DNA from: Neisseria perflava | GTDB lineage: Bacteria; Pseudomonadota; Gammaproteobacteria; Burkholderiales; Neisseriaceae | DNA length: 64,000 nt | Assembly: GCF_024170405.1 (NCBI RefSeq) | Contig: NZ_JALJYC010000002.1 | Coordinates: 106,520 to 170,519, forward strand | Direction of reading: 5' to 3' | Shown here: positions 8,731 through 17,370 of the stretch, piece after piece | Position numbering within the stretch: position 1 is the first letter of the stretch | How the letters are laid out: each line of letters begins with the position of its first letter | Made by a program: the position numbers and the translations under genes | Notes under the pieces: model-generated | What the model was told of the DNA's origin: nothing | Database searches by the model: none | What the model saw: only the letters and a program-made list of their open reading frames with translations

Positions 8731-9088
8731 GATAATCTCTCCATGATATTTTGCGCAGCCGACCGCCCGCAGATACATGCGCAGCAAAGGCCGTCTGAAA
8801 ATAATTCGCGCTTAGTTTAAACGATTTAAGGCTTTTAGGATAGGAAAAGCCGCACCCTCCGCCCACCGCCGCCGCGTTCGCCCGATACCGCAACGCCGTT
8901 ATATTGCTGACAATTCACCCCGTTTTTCTCAACCGCTTTTCCCGCCCGACAACCGTTTGCGCCGCGCCCGCCGTTAAAAAACCGTCAAAATCCGCCGCAC
9001 CCCCCTTGCCAATCCCTTTGCTCAAGCGTATTGTTTAACCTTTTATTCTATGCAAATACTCTAATCAAAATAAGAAAGGCAATTCATC
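8731..9088. other. Intergenic region between lapA and ilvE
   Basis: 358 bases between divergent genes. It holds one DUS (8788-8799) and the upstream regions of both. I see no gene or structured RNA. The last 60 bases before ilvE are AT-rich and probably contain its promoter. Confidence 0.5.
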
Positions 9089-10087
9089 ATGAGCAGACCC
9101 GTTCCCGCCGTATTCGGCAGCGTATTCCACGCCGAAATGCCCGTTATCGCATTCAAAGACGGCGCATGGCAGCCTGTCGAGTGGCAAACCTCCAAAGAGC
9201 TGACCCTCGCCCCGGGTGCGCATGCGTTGCACTACGGTAGCGAATGCTTCGAAGGCCTGAAAGCCTTCCGCCAAGCCAACGGCAAAATCGTGATGTTCCG
9301 CCCCACCGCCAATATCGCGCGTATGCAGCAAAGTGCCGACATTCTCCACCTGCCGCGCCCCGAAACCGAAGCCTACCTGAACGCTTTGGTGGAATTGGTC
9401 AAACGCGCTGCCGACGAGATCCCTGATGCGCCGGCCGCCCTGTATCTGCGCCCGACCCTGATTGGTACCGATCCGGTTATCGGCAAAGCCGGTTCGCCGT
9501 CTGAAACCGCGCTCTTGTATATTTTGGCTTCTCCCGTCGGCGATTATTTCAAATCCGGCTCGCCGGTGAAAATCTTGGTGGAAACCGAGCACATCCGCTG
9601 CGCCCCGCACATGGGTCGCGTGAAATGCGGCGGTAACTACGCCTCCGCCATGCCGTGGGTCTTGAAAGCCAAAGCCGAACACGGCGCCAACCAAGTCTTG
9701 TTCTGCCCCAACGGTGACGTACAGGAAACCGGTGCGTCCAACTTTATCCTGATTAACGGCAACAAGCTGATCACCAAACCGCTGACCGACGAATTCCTGC
9801 ACGGCGTGACCCGCGACTCCGTCTTAACCGTCGCCAAAGACTTGGGCTACACCGTGAGCGAGCGCAACTTTACCGTTGACGAGTTGAAAGCCGCCGTAGA
9901 AAACGGTGCCGAAGCCATCCTGACCGGTACTGCCGCCGTGATTTCTCCGGTAACTTCTTTCGTGATTAACGGTCAAGAAATCGCCGTCCAAAGCCAAGAG
10001 CGCGGCAACATCCTGCGCAAAGCCATTACTGACATCCAATACGGTTTGGTTGAAGACAAACACGGCTGGTTGGTCGAAGTGTGCTGA
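9089..10087 (+). CDS. ilvE: Branched-chain amino acid aminotransferase
   Basis: 332 residues of the PLP fold-type IV family. It interconverts Leu, Ile and Val with their 2-oxo acids using glutamate. Seen: LHYGSECFEGLKAFRQ, the PLP-lysine segment GRVKCGGNYASAM, and ETGASNFILI and GTAAVISPV of the phosphate-binding region. An AAAGG Shine-Dalgarno precedes the ATG. An in-frame PSE-encoding DUS core occurs near residue 138. It is followed by a DUS-pair terminator. Confidence 0.97.
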   Translation: MSRPVPAVFGSVFHAEMPVIAFKDGAWQPVEWQTSKELTLAPGAHALHYGSECFEGLKAFRQANGKIVMFRPTANIARMQQSADILHLPRPETEAYLNALVELVKRAADEIPDAPAALYLRPTLIGTDPVIGKAGSPSETALLYILASPVGDYFKSGSPVKILVETEHIRCAPHMGRVKCGGNYASAMPWVLKAKAEHGANQVLFCPNGDVQETGASNFILINGNKLITKPLTDEFLHGVTRDSVLTVAKDLGYTVSERNFTVDELKAAVENGAEAILTGTAAVISPVTSFVINGQEIAVQSQERGNILRKAITDIQYGLVEDKHGWLVEVC

Positions 10088-10111
10088 TTATCCTGCCGAT
10101 GTAAGCGGTAA

Positions 10112-10145
10112 CAAGGCCGTCTGAAAGATGTTTCAGACGGCCTTG
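10112..10145. terminator. DUS-pair terminator after ilvE
   Basis: CAAGGCCGTCTGAAA and TTTCAGACGGCCTTG form a near-perfect hairpin with a GATG loop. Confidence 0.8.
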
Positions 10146-10217
10146 TTTCAAAGATTTACCGATTTGGCTATAATGAATACCGCCTTACCAGAATAATTTG
10201 CTTAAAGGAAACACACC

Positions 10218-10415
10218 ATGACCGCCGTCCGCGAAAATCCCGTTGTCGAAATCAGTCCCGCCGATTTGCCGCTGCACTGCTCCGGCCCGAAACATGAAAC
10301 TTGGAACGGCCATCCGCGCGTTTTCCTGCCGATTCAGTCCAACGGCGACATCGAATGCCCCTACTGTGGCACTTATTATCATTTGAACGGCGAAATCCCG
10401 CACCACCATTACTGA
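10218..10415 (+). CDS. Small zinc-finger protein (CHCC/NDUFS6-like)
   Basis: 65 residues ending IECPYCGTYYHLNGEIPHHHY, with Cys21, His33, Cys48 and Cys51 as likely zinc ligands. This is the zf-CHCC family, related to the mitochondrial complex I subunit NDUFS6 and common as a short protein in beta- and gammaproteobacteria. AAAGGAAA precedes the ATG. It sits 12 bases upstream of the next lipoprotein gene and is probably cotranscribed. Biological role unknown. Confidence 0.9.
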   Translation: MTAVRENPVVEISPADLPLHCSGPKHETWNGHPRVFLPIQSNGDIECPYCGTYYHLNGEIPHHHY

Positions 10416-10427
10416 TTCCTAACCGCC

Positions 10428-10778
10428 ATGCTGAAGTCTGCCCCTTTCCTACTGCTTGCCCTACTCTGCACCGCTTGCGGCTCCTATAAGGCCGTGCGCC
10501 CGGAAGCGCCCGTGCCGACCGTAGCCGAAGCGCAAAACTATTCCGTCCGCTACAAAGCCGCTGACGGGCAAACGGTAACGGCGGTTTATCTCAACAGCCA
10601 CAGCCCGCTGGAAATGGAGCTGCACCAAGGCAACACCGTGGAAACGCTCAAGCAGTCCGCCACTTGGACGAAAGGCGTGGAATACAGCAATTTCAGTACC
10701 AAATGGAACGTGCAGGAAGGCTCCGCCACCCTGACGCGCGGCCAGAAAACCGTGGTCTTTACAGAAATTGTGGAATAG
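10428..10778 (+). CDS. MliC-like lipoprotein (possible C-type lysozyme inhibitor)
   Basis: 116 residues with lipobox LCTAC (lipidated Cys17). The domain pattern YSVRYKAADGQTVTAVYL ... SATWTKGVEYSNFSTKWNVQE ... SATLTR follows the MliC beta-barrel layout, including the conserved Trp. MliC proteins in the periplasm or outer membrane inhibit host C-type lysozyme. The usual disulfide cysteines are absent, so fold membership is likely but inhibitory activity is uncertain. It is the second gene of a pair with the zinc-finger protein. Confidence 0.7.
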   Translation: MLKSAPFLLLALLCTACGSYKAVRPEAPVPTVAEAQNYSVRYKAADGQTVTAVYLNSHSPLEMELHQGNTVETLKQSATWTKGVEYSNFSTKWNVQEGSATLTRGQKTVVFTEIVE

Positions 10779-10796
10779 CATTCTGTTATTTTAATC

Positions 10797-10841
10797 AAAA
10801 GGCCGTCTGAAACCCGTTGCTTTGGTGTCAGACGGCCTTTT
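10797..10841. terminator. DUS-pair terminator
   Basis: AAAAGGCCGTCTGA and TCAGACGGCCTTTT lie between convergent genes. Confidence 0.75.
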
Positions 10842-10855
10842 ATAGTGCAGCGGTA

Positions 10856-11680
10856 TTATTCCGCCCAGTTGACCCAGCCCATCGCCCATGTCAGCAAAAT
10901 CAGGCCGCCGAACACGATACGGTAATAGGCAAACGGCACATAGTTTTTGCTTGCCACAAATTTCAGCAGCGCCTTGACCGCCAGCAAACCGGCGCAGAAT
11001 GCGGCAATAAAACCCACCGCAATCAAGCCGATGTCTTCCAGCGTAAACAGCTTGTAATGTTTCACCACATCATAGCCTGTCGCTGCAATCATCATCGGCA
11101 CGGCAAGGAAGAAGGAAAATTCAGTCGCGACTTTACGCTCCAAACCCCACAACATACCGCCCATGATGGTACTGCCCGAACGCGAAGTACCCGGCACCAA
11201 GGCGCAGATTTGCGCGCAGCCGACCACAAAGGCATCAATCGGGCGCATATCATCGACTTTGGTCACTTTCGGCGTTCTATTTTCCTGGCGTTTTTCTACC
11301 CACAGGATAAAGAAACCGCCCAACACCAGCATGGTAGCCACGGTAATCGGGTTAAACAGATACAGCTTAATTTGCTTGCTGAACAGCAAACCGACCACCG
11401 CCGCCGGCACAAACGCCACCGCCAGATTCAACACAAACCGGTTGGCCGTGCGGTCGCGCCCCAAGCCGCCGATGATGTGCGCAAAGCGCTGGCGGTATTC
11501 AAAAATCACCGCCAATACCGCGCCTAATTGAATGGCAATTTCAAATACTTTGCCGTTGCTGTGGAAATTCAGCAAATCGCCGAACACAATCAAGTGGCCT
11601 GTACTCGAAATCGGCAGGAATTCGGTCAAACCTTCGACTATGCCCAAAATCAGGGCTTTTACAAACAATAAAATATCCAT
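10856..11680 (-). CDS. uppP: Undecaprenyl-diphosphatase UppP (BacA)
   Basis: 274-residue polytopic membrane enzyme that dephosphorylates undecaprenyl pyrophosphate to recycle the lipid carrier for peptidoglycan and surface glycans; high dosage gives bacitracin resistance. Both signature loops are present: EGLTEFLPISSTGHL near residue 17 and PGTSRSGSTIMGG near 160. The ATG at 11680 starts MDILLFVKA, the family start, with AAAGAGA upstream that is part of a DUS. Confidence 0.96.
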   Translation of the reverse strand: MDILLFVKALILGIVEGLTEFLPISSTGHLIVFGDLLNFHSNGKVFEIAIQLGAVLAVIFEYRQRFAHIIGGLGRDRTANRFVLNLAVAFVPAAVVGLLFSKQIKLYLFNPITVATMLVLGGFFILWVEKRQENRTPKVTKVDDMRPIDAFVVGCAQICALVPGTSRSGSTIMGGMLWGLERKVATEFSFFLAVPMMIAATGYDVVKHYKLFTLEDIGLIAVGFIAAFCAGLLAVKALLKFVASKNYVPFAYYRIVFGGLILLTWAMGWVNWAE

Positions 11681-11933
11681 TACATCTCTTTCAGACGGCC
11701 TTGATAACGGCCGGTTCAAACAAAGCAGGCAGCACCTGATGCGCCCCTAAACAAACGATATCCCGCATCATGAAACGGATTAAAACCTACCGCTTTTCGG
11801 TTTGGTTTCATTTCACCATGCAGCGCATATCGCCATACAGTTTACCCGGGCATGATTATATGAAACTTAAAAAATTCAAGCAGCCGTTACCGGCTGCCCG
11901 TTATTAATTTTGCGCTTATCGGTAGTCTGCGGG

Positions 11934-12575
11934 TCAGCGTCGGGCGGATTTTCCCGCGCCGCGCTCGCTTCTCACCTTAGCAATCAATTCGTCAATGGTC
12001 TTCATCCCGACCTCATAGCCGTTGTCGAATTTGACCTGATATTTGCCGCCGACAATGACCGTCGGCGTATTTTCAATGCGGTAGGTTTCCGTCAGCGTCT
12101 GCATTTTCTTGGCCTGCGCCGCGCTCACCGGCGAGTCGTAAGCCGCAATCAGCTTGGCGCCGTCAAATCCGCGCTGCGCCGCCGCCCATTGCTTGAAGGT
12201 GGCGCTGTCGGCCAAATTGATTTTCTGCTCGTAAACCGCTTTGAACACCGCCGGATTTGCCTGATGTTTCAAACCCGAGCTGTTAACCGCAGCGGCCACG
12301 CGCGCCAAGCCGAGCATTTCCGGCTGCCACACCACATGCTCGGTACGCAGATAAGTATCCGGCGCAAAGGTTTTGCTGTGCGCCAGCAAAACCGGATCGA
12401 GATGGTAGCAATGGACGCAGAAGTAGCCGAAAAATTCCAACACTTCCACTTTACCGCTTTGCAGCTGCGGCACCGGTTGCGCCAAAACCGTATAGTCTTT
12501 GCCCACCATTGCCGCCTGCGCTGCCGTCATGCCCAATAAGGCAACGGCGGCAGCGAATAATGCTTTCATCTTCAT
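11934..12575 (-). CDS. dsbA: Thiol:disulfide interchange protein DsbA
   Basis: 213 residues. A Sec signal peptide ends at about AAQA (residue 21) with no lipobox, so it is a soluble periplasmic form. The active site CVHC (Cys53/Cys56) is followed by the thioredoxin-fold helical insertion, and the cis-Pro loop appears as TPTVIVGGKY. It oxidises cysteine pairs in exported proteins. Neisseria usually has several DsbA paralogues; which one this is cannot be settled from the sequence alone. It follows the SPOR gene by 15 bases. Confidence 0.93.
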   Translation of the reverse strand: MKMKALFAAAVALLGMTAAQAAMVGKDYTVLAQPVPQLQSGKVEVLEFFGYFCVHCYHLDPVLLAHSKTFAPDTYLRTEHVVWQPEMLGLARVAAAVNSSGLKHQANPAVFKAVYEQKINLADSATFKQWAAAQRGFDGAKLIAAYDSPVSAAQAKKMQTLTETYRIENTPTVIVGGKYQVKFDNGYEVGMKTIDELIAKVRSERGAGKSARR

Positions 12576-12590
12576 CAGGATTCATCCGTT

Positions 12591-13649
12591 TTACTGTGCC
12601 GCACGGGTAAAGCTGCTGACGCCGTTTTTCTGCAAGGTCTGCTGCACGCGTTTGGCCGCATCCTGTCCCATCACGCCGCTTTGTACGCGGTACACGTTTT
12701 TGCCGTTGGCGGTGCTGGATACCACACTGGATTGCACGCCCATCATCGCCAGTTTCGCACGCTGCGCGTCCGCACTGTCTCGGTCGGCGTATGAACCCAT
12801 CTGCACGATAACTTTCTTACCTTTAGCGCCCTCTTTCACATTAGCTTTGGCGGCGTCGGCTTTACGGCCGTCTGAAGATTTGGCAGAAGCGGCTTTTTTC
12901 TCGGCCGGTTTTTCGGCGGCTTTGCGTTTCGCCTCTTCATTGGCCGCTTTACGGGCTTTTTCGATGTTGCCGCTGTCGAGGATTTGCTCAGGCGTCGGTT
13001 TGGCCGGTTTTTTCGTGGCTTGCGCTTTAGCTTTCTGCTCGGCAGCTTTTTTCTCAGCAGCCTTTTTCTCGGCCAATTTACGCTCGGCACGGGCTTTTTG
13101 TTTTTCGCTCAATTCGGCTGCGGCCTTTTTGTCGGCAGCCGCTTTGTCGGCTTTGGCTTTGTCGGCGCGTTTTTTCGCCAACTCAGCTTTCAGTTCGGCT
13201 TGGCGTTGTTTTTTGGCAGCCGCTTCTTTTTCCGCCGTCAGTTTGGCTGCGGCAGCAGCTTCGGCGGCTGATTGCTCTTCCTCAGCTTCTTGCGCACGCT
13301 TGGCTTCTTCGGCTTCACGCTCCTCCGCCGCACGCTGTTGCGCTTCTTTTTCACGCGCAGCTTGGGCAGCAGCCTCGGAAGCGGCTTTTTCTTTCTCTTC
13401 AATCAAATCGCGCAAAGGATCGTCTTGCGTACTGGCCGGTACAGGCTGCGGCTCGGGCGCCGGTTTGGACGGCTCCTGCGGTTTCAACACTTCAGGTTTC
13501 TCCGACGGCTGGGTGCGCTGGCGGTCTTTAAACACGTTTTGATTGCTTTCGCTTAGGAAAAACAAAATCCCGACAATCACCGCCGTTGCCAGCAGCAGAC
13601 CGGCCAAAAAGCCGGACAGACCCTTACCATGTTGTGTTTGCTTATTCAT
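12591..13649 (-). CDS. SPOR-domain protein (FtsN-like), Ala/Lys/Glu-rich
   Basis: 352 residues. A short cytoplasmic N-terminus and one membrane segment (about 12-32) are followed by a long Ala/Lys/Glu-rich, probably helical periplasmic stalk (about 75-265). The C-terminal SPOR domain (about 275-350; KVIVQMGSYADRDSADAQRAK) binds denuded peptidoglycan glycan strands. This layout matches FtsN-type or DedD-type division proteins. The stalk is low complexity and gives spurious long reading frames on the opposite strand. Probable operon with dsbA. Confidence 0.87.
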   Translation of the reverse strand: MNKQTQHGKGLSGFLAGLLLATAVIVGILFFLSESNQNVFKDRQRTQPSEKPEVLKPQEPSKPAPEPQPVPASTQDDPLRDLIEEKEKAASEAAAQAAREKEAQQRAAEEREAEEAKRAQEAEEEQSAAEAAAAAKLTAEKEAAAKKQRQAELKAELAKKRADKAKADKAAADKKAAAELSEKQKARAERKLAEKKAAEKKAAEQKAKAQATKKPAKPTPEQILDSGNIEKARKAANEEAKRKAAEKPAEKKAASAKSSDGRKADAAKANVKEGAKGKKVIVQMGSYADRDSADAQRAKLAMMGVQSSVVSSTANGKNVYRVQSGVMGQDAAKRVQQTLQKNGVSSFTRAAQ

Positions 13650-13814
13650 ACCATAACCTTAACTATTTTCAGACGGCATCGGGCGCTACCACTGCCGTGT
13701 CTCCAAAGCGCACATTCTATCAATATCTGCTATGTTCGGCAAAACCGCGCCGACGGTTTACATTCTTTTTACGCCGCACGCAACGCCATAAGGCAGAGGC
13801 CGTCTAAAAACGCC

Positions 13815-15311
13815 TCACAATGCGCGGCGGAAGCCGACGGCTTTTAATACATGCACACGCGACACTTCTTCATCGCCCGCCAAATCCGCCAGCGTGCGCG
13901 CCACGCGCATAATGCGGTGGAAGCTGCGGGCGGAAAGGGAAAGTTTTTCCAACATCGCGCCCAATGCCTCCTGCGCTTCTTTTTGAATCCGCGCCACGGT
14001 TTCCAATTCGTTGACACCCAAAGCGGCGTTGACCTTGCCCTGCCGCGCATATTGGCGCTCGCGGGCGGCGCTGACGCGCTGCAACACGCTCGCGCTGCTA
14101 TCGCCCGCCGCCTGCTGCATAAGTTCCGCCGCCGACAGGCTGGGGACTTCAATCGTCAAATCAATGCGGTCGAGCAGCGGGCCGGAAATTTTGCTGCGGT
14201 AGCGGGCAATGCTTTCGGGCGTGCAGCGGCAGGGTTTGCTCGGATGGCCGAGATAGCCGCAAGGACAAGGGTTCATCGCCGCGACCAATTGAAACTTGGC
14301 CGGATACACCGCCTGCCGTGCCGCACGGGAGATGTGGATTTCGCCGTTTTCCAGTGGCTCGCGCAATACTTCCAACACTTTGCGGTCAAATTCGGGCAAT
14401 TCGTCGAGAAACAATACGCCGTGGTGCGACAATGAAATTTCGCCCGGACGCGGGTCAGAGCCGCCGCCCACCATCGCAGCGGAACTGGCGCTGTGGTGCG
14501 GCGAACGGAACGGGCGCGTGTGGTCGAGCTGCTGCTGGTGGTTGGGCAAAAGCGAACGCAACGCCCACGTTTCCACCAATTCGTCTTCGGTCAGCGGCGG
14601 CAAAATGCCGGGCAGCCGCTGCGCCAGCATGGATTTTCCGGTACCCGGCGGCCCCATCATCAGCAGGCTGTGTCCGCCTGCGGCGGCGATTTCCAGCGCC
14701 AATCGCGCGGTATGCTGGCCTTTGACATCGGCCAAATCGGGCAGCCTGCCGTGTTCAGACGGCCTGCCGCCCGTGTCGCACACAGCTTGCGCCAAAGGCT
14801 CGATACCGTTGAGGTGCGCCGCTACCGCACCCAAGGAATCCGCGCCGTACACGGCAATATTTTTCATCACCGCCGCTTGCTTGGCGTTTTCAGGCGGCAA
14901 CACAAACGAGCGCCCCGCCTGCATGCCCTGCCACGCCATTGCCAAGGCGCCGCGCACGGGGCGCAGCAAGCCCGACAAAGCCAGCTCGCCGGCGAATTCG
15001 TATTGCGCGAGTTTTTCGGAACTGATTTGGCCGGAAGCGGCCAGAATGCCGACGGCAATCGGCAAATCGAAGCGCCCCGACTCTTTGGGCAAATCGGCAG
15101 GGGCGAGGTTGACGGTGATTTTTTTGGCGGGGAAATCGAAACCGCTCTGCACAATCGCCGCCCTGACGCGGTCGCGGCTTTCCTTGACCTCGGTATCAGG
15201 CAGGCCGACGATGTTAAACGCAGGCAGGCCGTTGGCGAGGTGGGCTTCCACCTCAACCAAGGGCGCATTCATGCCGCTGAGGGCGCGGCTGTACACCAGT
15301 GCGAGCGACAT
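13815..15311 (-). CDS. comM: ComM/YifB family AAA+ ATPase (Mg-chelatase-like)
   Basis: 498 residues. An N-terminal Lon-like fold (SGMNAPLVEVEAHLANGLPA) is followed by an AAA+ module with Walker A GPPGTGKSM near residue 220 and Walker B GVLFLDELPEF, then the MCM/Mg-chelatase C-terminal region with CPCGYLGHP. ComM helicases drive branch migration of single strands during natural transformation, in keeping with a DUS-bearing competent genus. One DUS core lies inside the gene (near 14757). The next gene, ubiK, lies upstream on the same strand with a 14-base gap. Confidence 0.94.
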   Translation of the reverse strand: MSLALVYSRALSGMNAPLVEVEAHLANGLPAFNIVGLPDTEVKESRDRVRAAIVQSGFDFPAKKITVNLAPADLPKESGRFDLPIAVGILAASGQISSEKLAQYEFAGELALSGLLRPVRGALAMAWQGMQAGRSFVLPPENAKQAAVMKNIAVYGADSLGAVAAHLNGIEPLAQAVCDTGGRPSEHGRLPDLADVKGQHTARLALEIAAAGGHSLLMMGPPGTGKSMLAQRLPGILPPLTEDELVETWALRSLLPNHQQQLDHTRPFRSPHHSASSAAMVGGGSDPRPGEISLSHHGVLFLDELPEFDRKVLEVLREPLENGEIHISRAARQAVYPAKFQLVAAMNPCPCGYLGHPSKPCRCTPESIARYRSKISGPLLDRIDLTIEVPSLSAAELMQQAAGDSSASVLQRVSAARERQYARQGKVNAALGVNELETVARIQKEAQEALGAMLEKLSLSARSFHRIMRVARTLADLAGDEEVSRVHVLKAVGFRRAL

Positions 15312-15325
15312 GGGTTCAGACGGCC

Positions 15326-15649
15326 TCAGATATTGTCGTTTTCAACCGCTTCGGCGGCTTTTTCGGCAGCCTGCTCCACTTCGGCGGAAACGGGCGCTAC
15401 CGCTTCTTCCGCCGGATTTTGCGCGGCTTCCAAACGCGCCAGACGCGATTCCAATTCAATCAGCTTGGTACGGGTTTTAATCAACACCTGCTGCTGGATG
15501 TCGAATTCTTCGCGGGTGACCAAATCCATTTTGTTAAACGCGCTGCCGAGCATGGCTTTGACGTTTTTTTCCACGTCTTTGGCGGGGCTGTTGGCGATGG
15601 TTTCGCCGATTTTGGAAGTCACTTCGTCAAACAGGTTTTTGCCGAACAT
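15326..15649 (-). CDS. ubiK: Ubiquinone biosynthesis accessory factor UbiK (YqiC/BMFP)
   Basis: 107 residues, almost wholly helical. The N-terminus MFGKNLFDEVTSKIGETIAN and the coiled coil TREEFDIQQQVLIKTRTKLI are the family pattern, followed by an Ala/Glu-rich tail. UbiK is a trimeric coiled-coil factor that helps UbiJ and the aerobic ubiquinone complex. It is followed by comM on the same strand. Confidence 0.88.
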   Translation of the reverse strand: MFGKNLFDEVTSKIGETIANSPAKDVEKNVKAMLGSAFNKMDLVTREEFDIQQQVLIKTRTKLIELESRLARLEAAQNPAEEAVAPVSAEVEQAAEKAAEAVENDNI

Positions 15650-15718
15650 TTTGAGCCGTCCTTTTGGTTTACTGGTTTACTTGGAAATAAAAAGAAACAA
15701 TGGGCTTATTGTATAAGG

Positions 15719-15763
15719 AAAAAGGCCGTCTGAAAATGTTAATATTTTCAGACGGCCTTTTTT
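15719..15763. terminator. DUS-pair terminator
   Basis: AAAAAGGCCGTCTGAAAAT and ATTTTCAGACGGCCTTTTT form a long stem between metK and ubiK. Confidence 0.8.
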
Positions 15764-15803
15764 ACCGGAAAACCTGCGCGTTCAAGAGAAAAGCGCCATC
15801 GGT

Positions 15804-16973
15804 TTACAAACCGGCAGCCGCACGCAGCTCGGCGGCTTTATCGGTACGCTCCCAAGTAAATTCCGGCTCTTCGCGACCGAAATGACCGTAGGCGGCGGAT
15901 TTGCTGTAAATCGGGCGCAGCAAATCGAGCATTTTCACAATCCCTTTCGGGCGCAGGTCGAAGTGTTCGCGCACGATTTTAATCAACTCGGCTTCGTTGA
16001 GTTTGCCCGTGCCGAAGGTGTCGATGGCAATCGACGTCGGCTCGGCAATACCGATGGCGTAAGACACTTGGATTTGGCACTGGCTGGCCAAGCCTGCGGC
16101 CACAATATTTTTCGCCACATAACGGCAGGCATAGGCAGCCGAACGGTCCACTTTAGACGGGTCTTTGCCGGAGAACGCGCCGCCACCGTGCGGGGCTGCG
16201 CCGCCGTAAGTATCGACGATAATCTTACGGCCGGTCAGACCGCAGTCGCCTTTGGGCCCGCCGATAACGAATTTGCCGGTCGGGTTAATCAGGTATTTGG
16301 TGTCTGCGGTCAGCATTTCAGACGGCAATACCGGCTTGATAATCTGCTCGATGACCGCTTCGCGCAATTCGTCGTAGCTGACGTTTTCATCGTGCTGCGT
16401 TGACAACACCACGGTATCAATGCGCTTGGCTTTGCCGGTTTCGCTGTCGTAAACCACAGTAATCTGCGCTTTGGCATCCGGACGCAGCCACGGCAGACGA
16501 CCGTCGCGGCGCAGCTCGCTTTGGCGCTGCATGAGGCGGTGGCTGTAATAAATGGCAAACGGCATCAATACCGGCGTTTCATCGCAGGCATAGCCGAACA
16601 TCAAGCCCTGGTCGCCCGCGCCCTGATCCAAATCCAAACCCTCGCCTTCGTTCACACCTTGCGCGATGTCGGGCGACTGCACGCCGTAGTTGAGCAAAAC
16701 TTTGCAGCTTTGCGCATCAAAGCCCAATTCGGGGTCGTTGTAACCGATACGGGCAATGGTATCGCGCGCCACTTGCTCGTAATCGACATCGGCGGTGGTG
16801 GTGATTTCACCGGCCAACACACACAAATCGGTTGCCACCAAAGTTTCCGCCGCTACGCGCGCTTTCGGGTCTTGCGTAAAAATCGCGTCCAAAATCGCGT
16901 CGGAAATCTGATCCGCCACTTTATCGGGATGGCCTTCAGACACAGACTCGGAAGTAAACAGAAATTCGCTCAT
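15804..16973 (-). CDS. metK: S-adenosylmethionine synthase
   Basis: 389 residues. Makes S-adenosylmethionine from methionine and ATP. Seen: SEGHPDKVADQISDAILDAI, the ATP-binding GAGDQGLMFGYA, and the phosphate loop GGGAFSGKDPSKVDRSAAY. The start ATG at 16973 (MSEFLFTSESVSEG) is the family start. No SAM riboswitch is visible upstream. Confidence 0.98.
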   Translation of the reverse strand: MSEFLFTSESVSEGHPDKVADQISDAILDAIFTQDPKARVAAETLVATDLCVLAGEITTTADVDYEQVARDTIARIGYNDPELGFDAQSCKVLLNYGVQSPDIAQGVNEGEGLDLDQGAGDQGLMFGYACDETPVLMPFAIYYSHRLMQRQSELRRDGRLPWLRPDAKAQITVVYDSETGKAKRIDTVVLSTQHDENVSYDELREAVIEQIIKPVLPSEMLTADTKYLINPTGKFVIGGPKGDCGLTGRKIIVDTYGGAAPHGGGAFSGKDPSKVDRSAAYACRYVAKNIVAAGLASQCQIQVSYAIGIAEPTSIAIDTFGTGKLNEAELIKIVREHFDLRPKGIVKMLDLLRPIYSKSAAYGHFGREEPEFTWERTDKAAELRAAAGL

Positions 16974-17140
16974 TGTAGATTTTCTTTCTTAAACAATATT
17001 TTTGCGCAACAGCCCGCCGGTTTCAGACGGCCTGCCGCTTCATCAAACAAACAGCGGAAATCATAGCAAAATCCGCCGACCGACACCACTCAAATAAGAT
17101 CTATTCTTATTCAAGCAGCAGGCATTCATTTTCAACAGAT

Positions 17141-17164
17141 AAAAAAATGCCCGCATTAAGCGGG
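17141..17164 (-). terminator. Intrinsic terminator of the C4-like RNA
   Basis: Perfect 5-bp GC stem (17150-17154 with 17160-17164), 5-base loop, then CA and seven T on the minus strand. Confidence 0.75.
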
Positions 17165-17262
17165 TCTGGATTGCTCGAAACGAGCCACATCGGTTTCGCA
17201 ACCGTCCACCTTACCTTTCCGAGTGAAAAGCAGGTTGGCATGGAATTCCCAACTCTTAATGC
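17141..17262 (-). ncRNA. Candidate structured RNA resembling phage C4 antisense RNA
   Basis: Read on the minus strand, the segment starts with a TTGG...CCAA stem enclosing an EcoRI-like GAATTC. It continues through GGAAAGGTAAGGTGG, then hairpins CGGTTGCGAAACCG and GCTCGTTTCGAGC. It ends in CCCGC-TTAAT-GCGGG followed by seven T, an intrinsic terminator. The order of short stems and the wording GGTAAGGTGG...ACCGATGTGGC...GACCCGC match what I recall of the C4 antisense RNA of P1/P7-type immunity regions. An open frame overlaps it but is better explained as read-through of the RNA. No phage gene is nearby. Confidence 0.5.
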
Positions 17263-17370
17263 AAGTGCGGATATTAACAGATTCATTATCTTAACGCAAG
17301 GCAGGCAGGCCGTCTGAAATTTTGGTTTCCTGCTAATTTCCATTACAATCCGAGAAAATGTTTCTACCGC

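Larger units (their letters stand above)
16974..17370. other. Intergenic region between metK and lpxL
   Basis: 397 bases. It holds an inverted DUS near metK (about 17023-17033), a structured RNA candidate with its own terminator (listed separately) and a DUS at about 17308. No protein gene is convincing. Confidence 0.6.

Noticed and set aside
12499..13542. A 347-codon Ala/Ser/Phe/Cys-rich frame on the plus strand
   Set aside because: It is the complement of the Ala/Lys/Glu-rich stalk of the SPOR protein; the composition explains the open frame.
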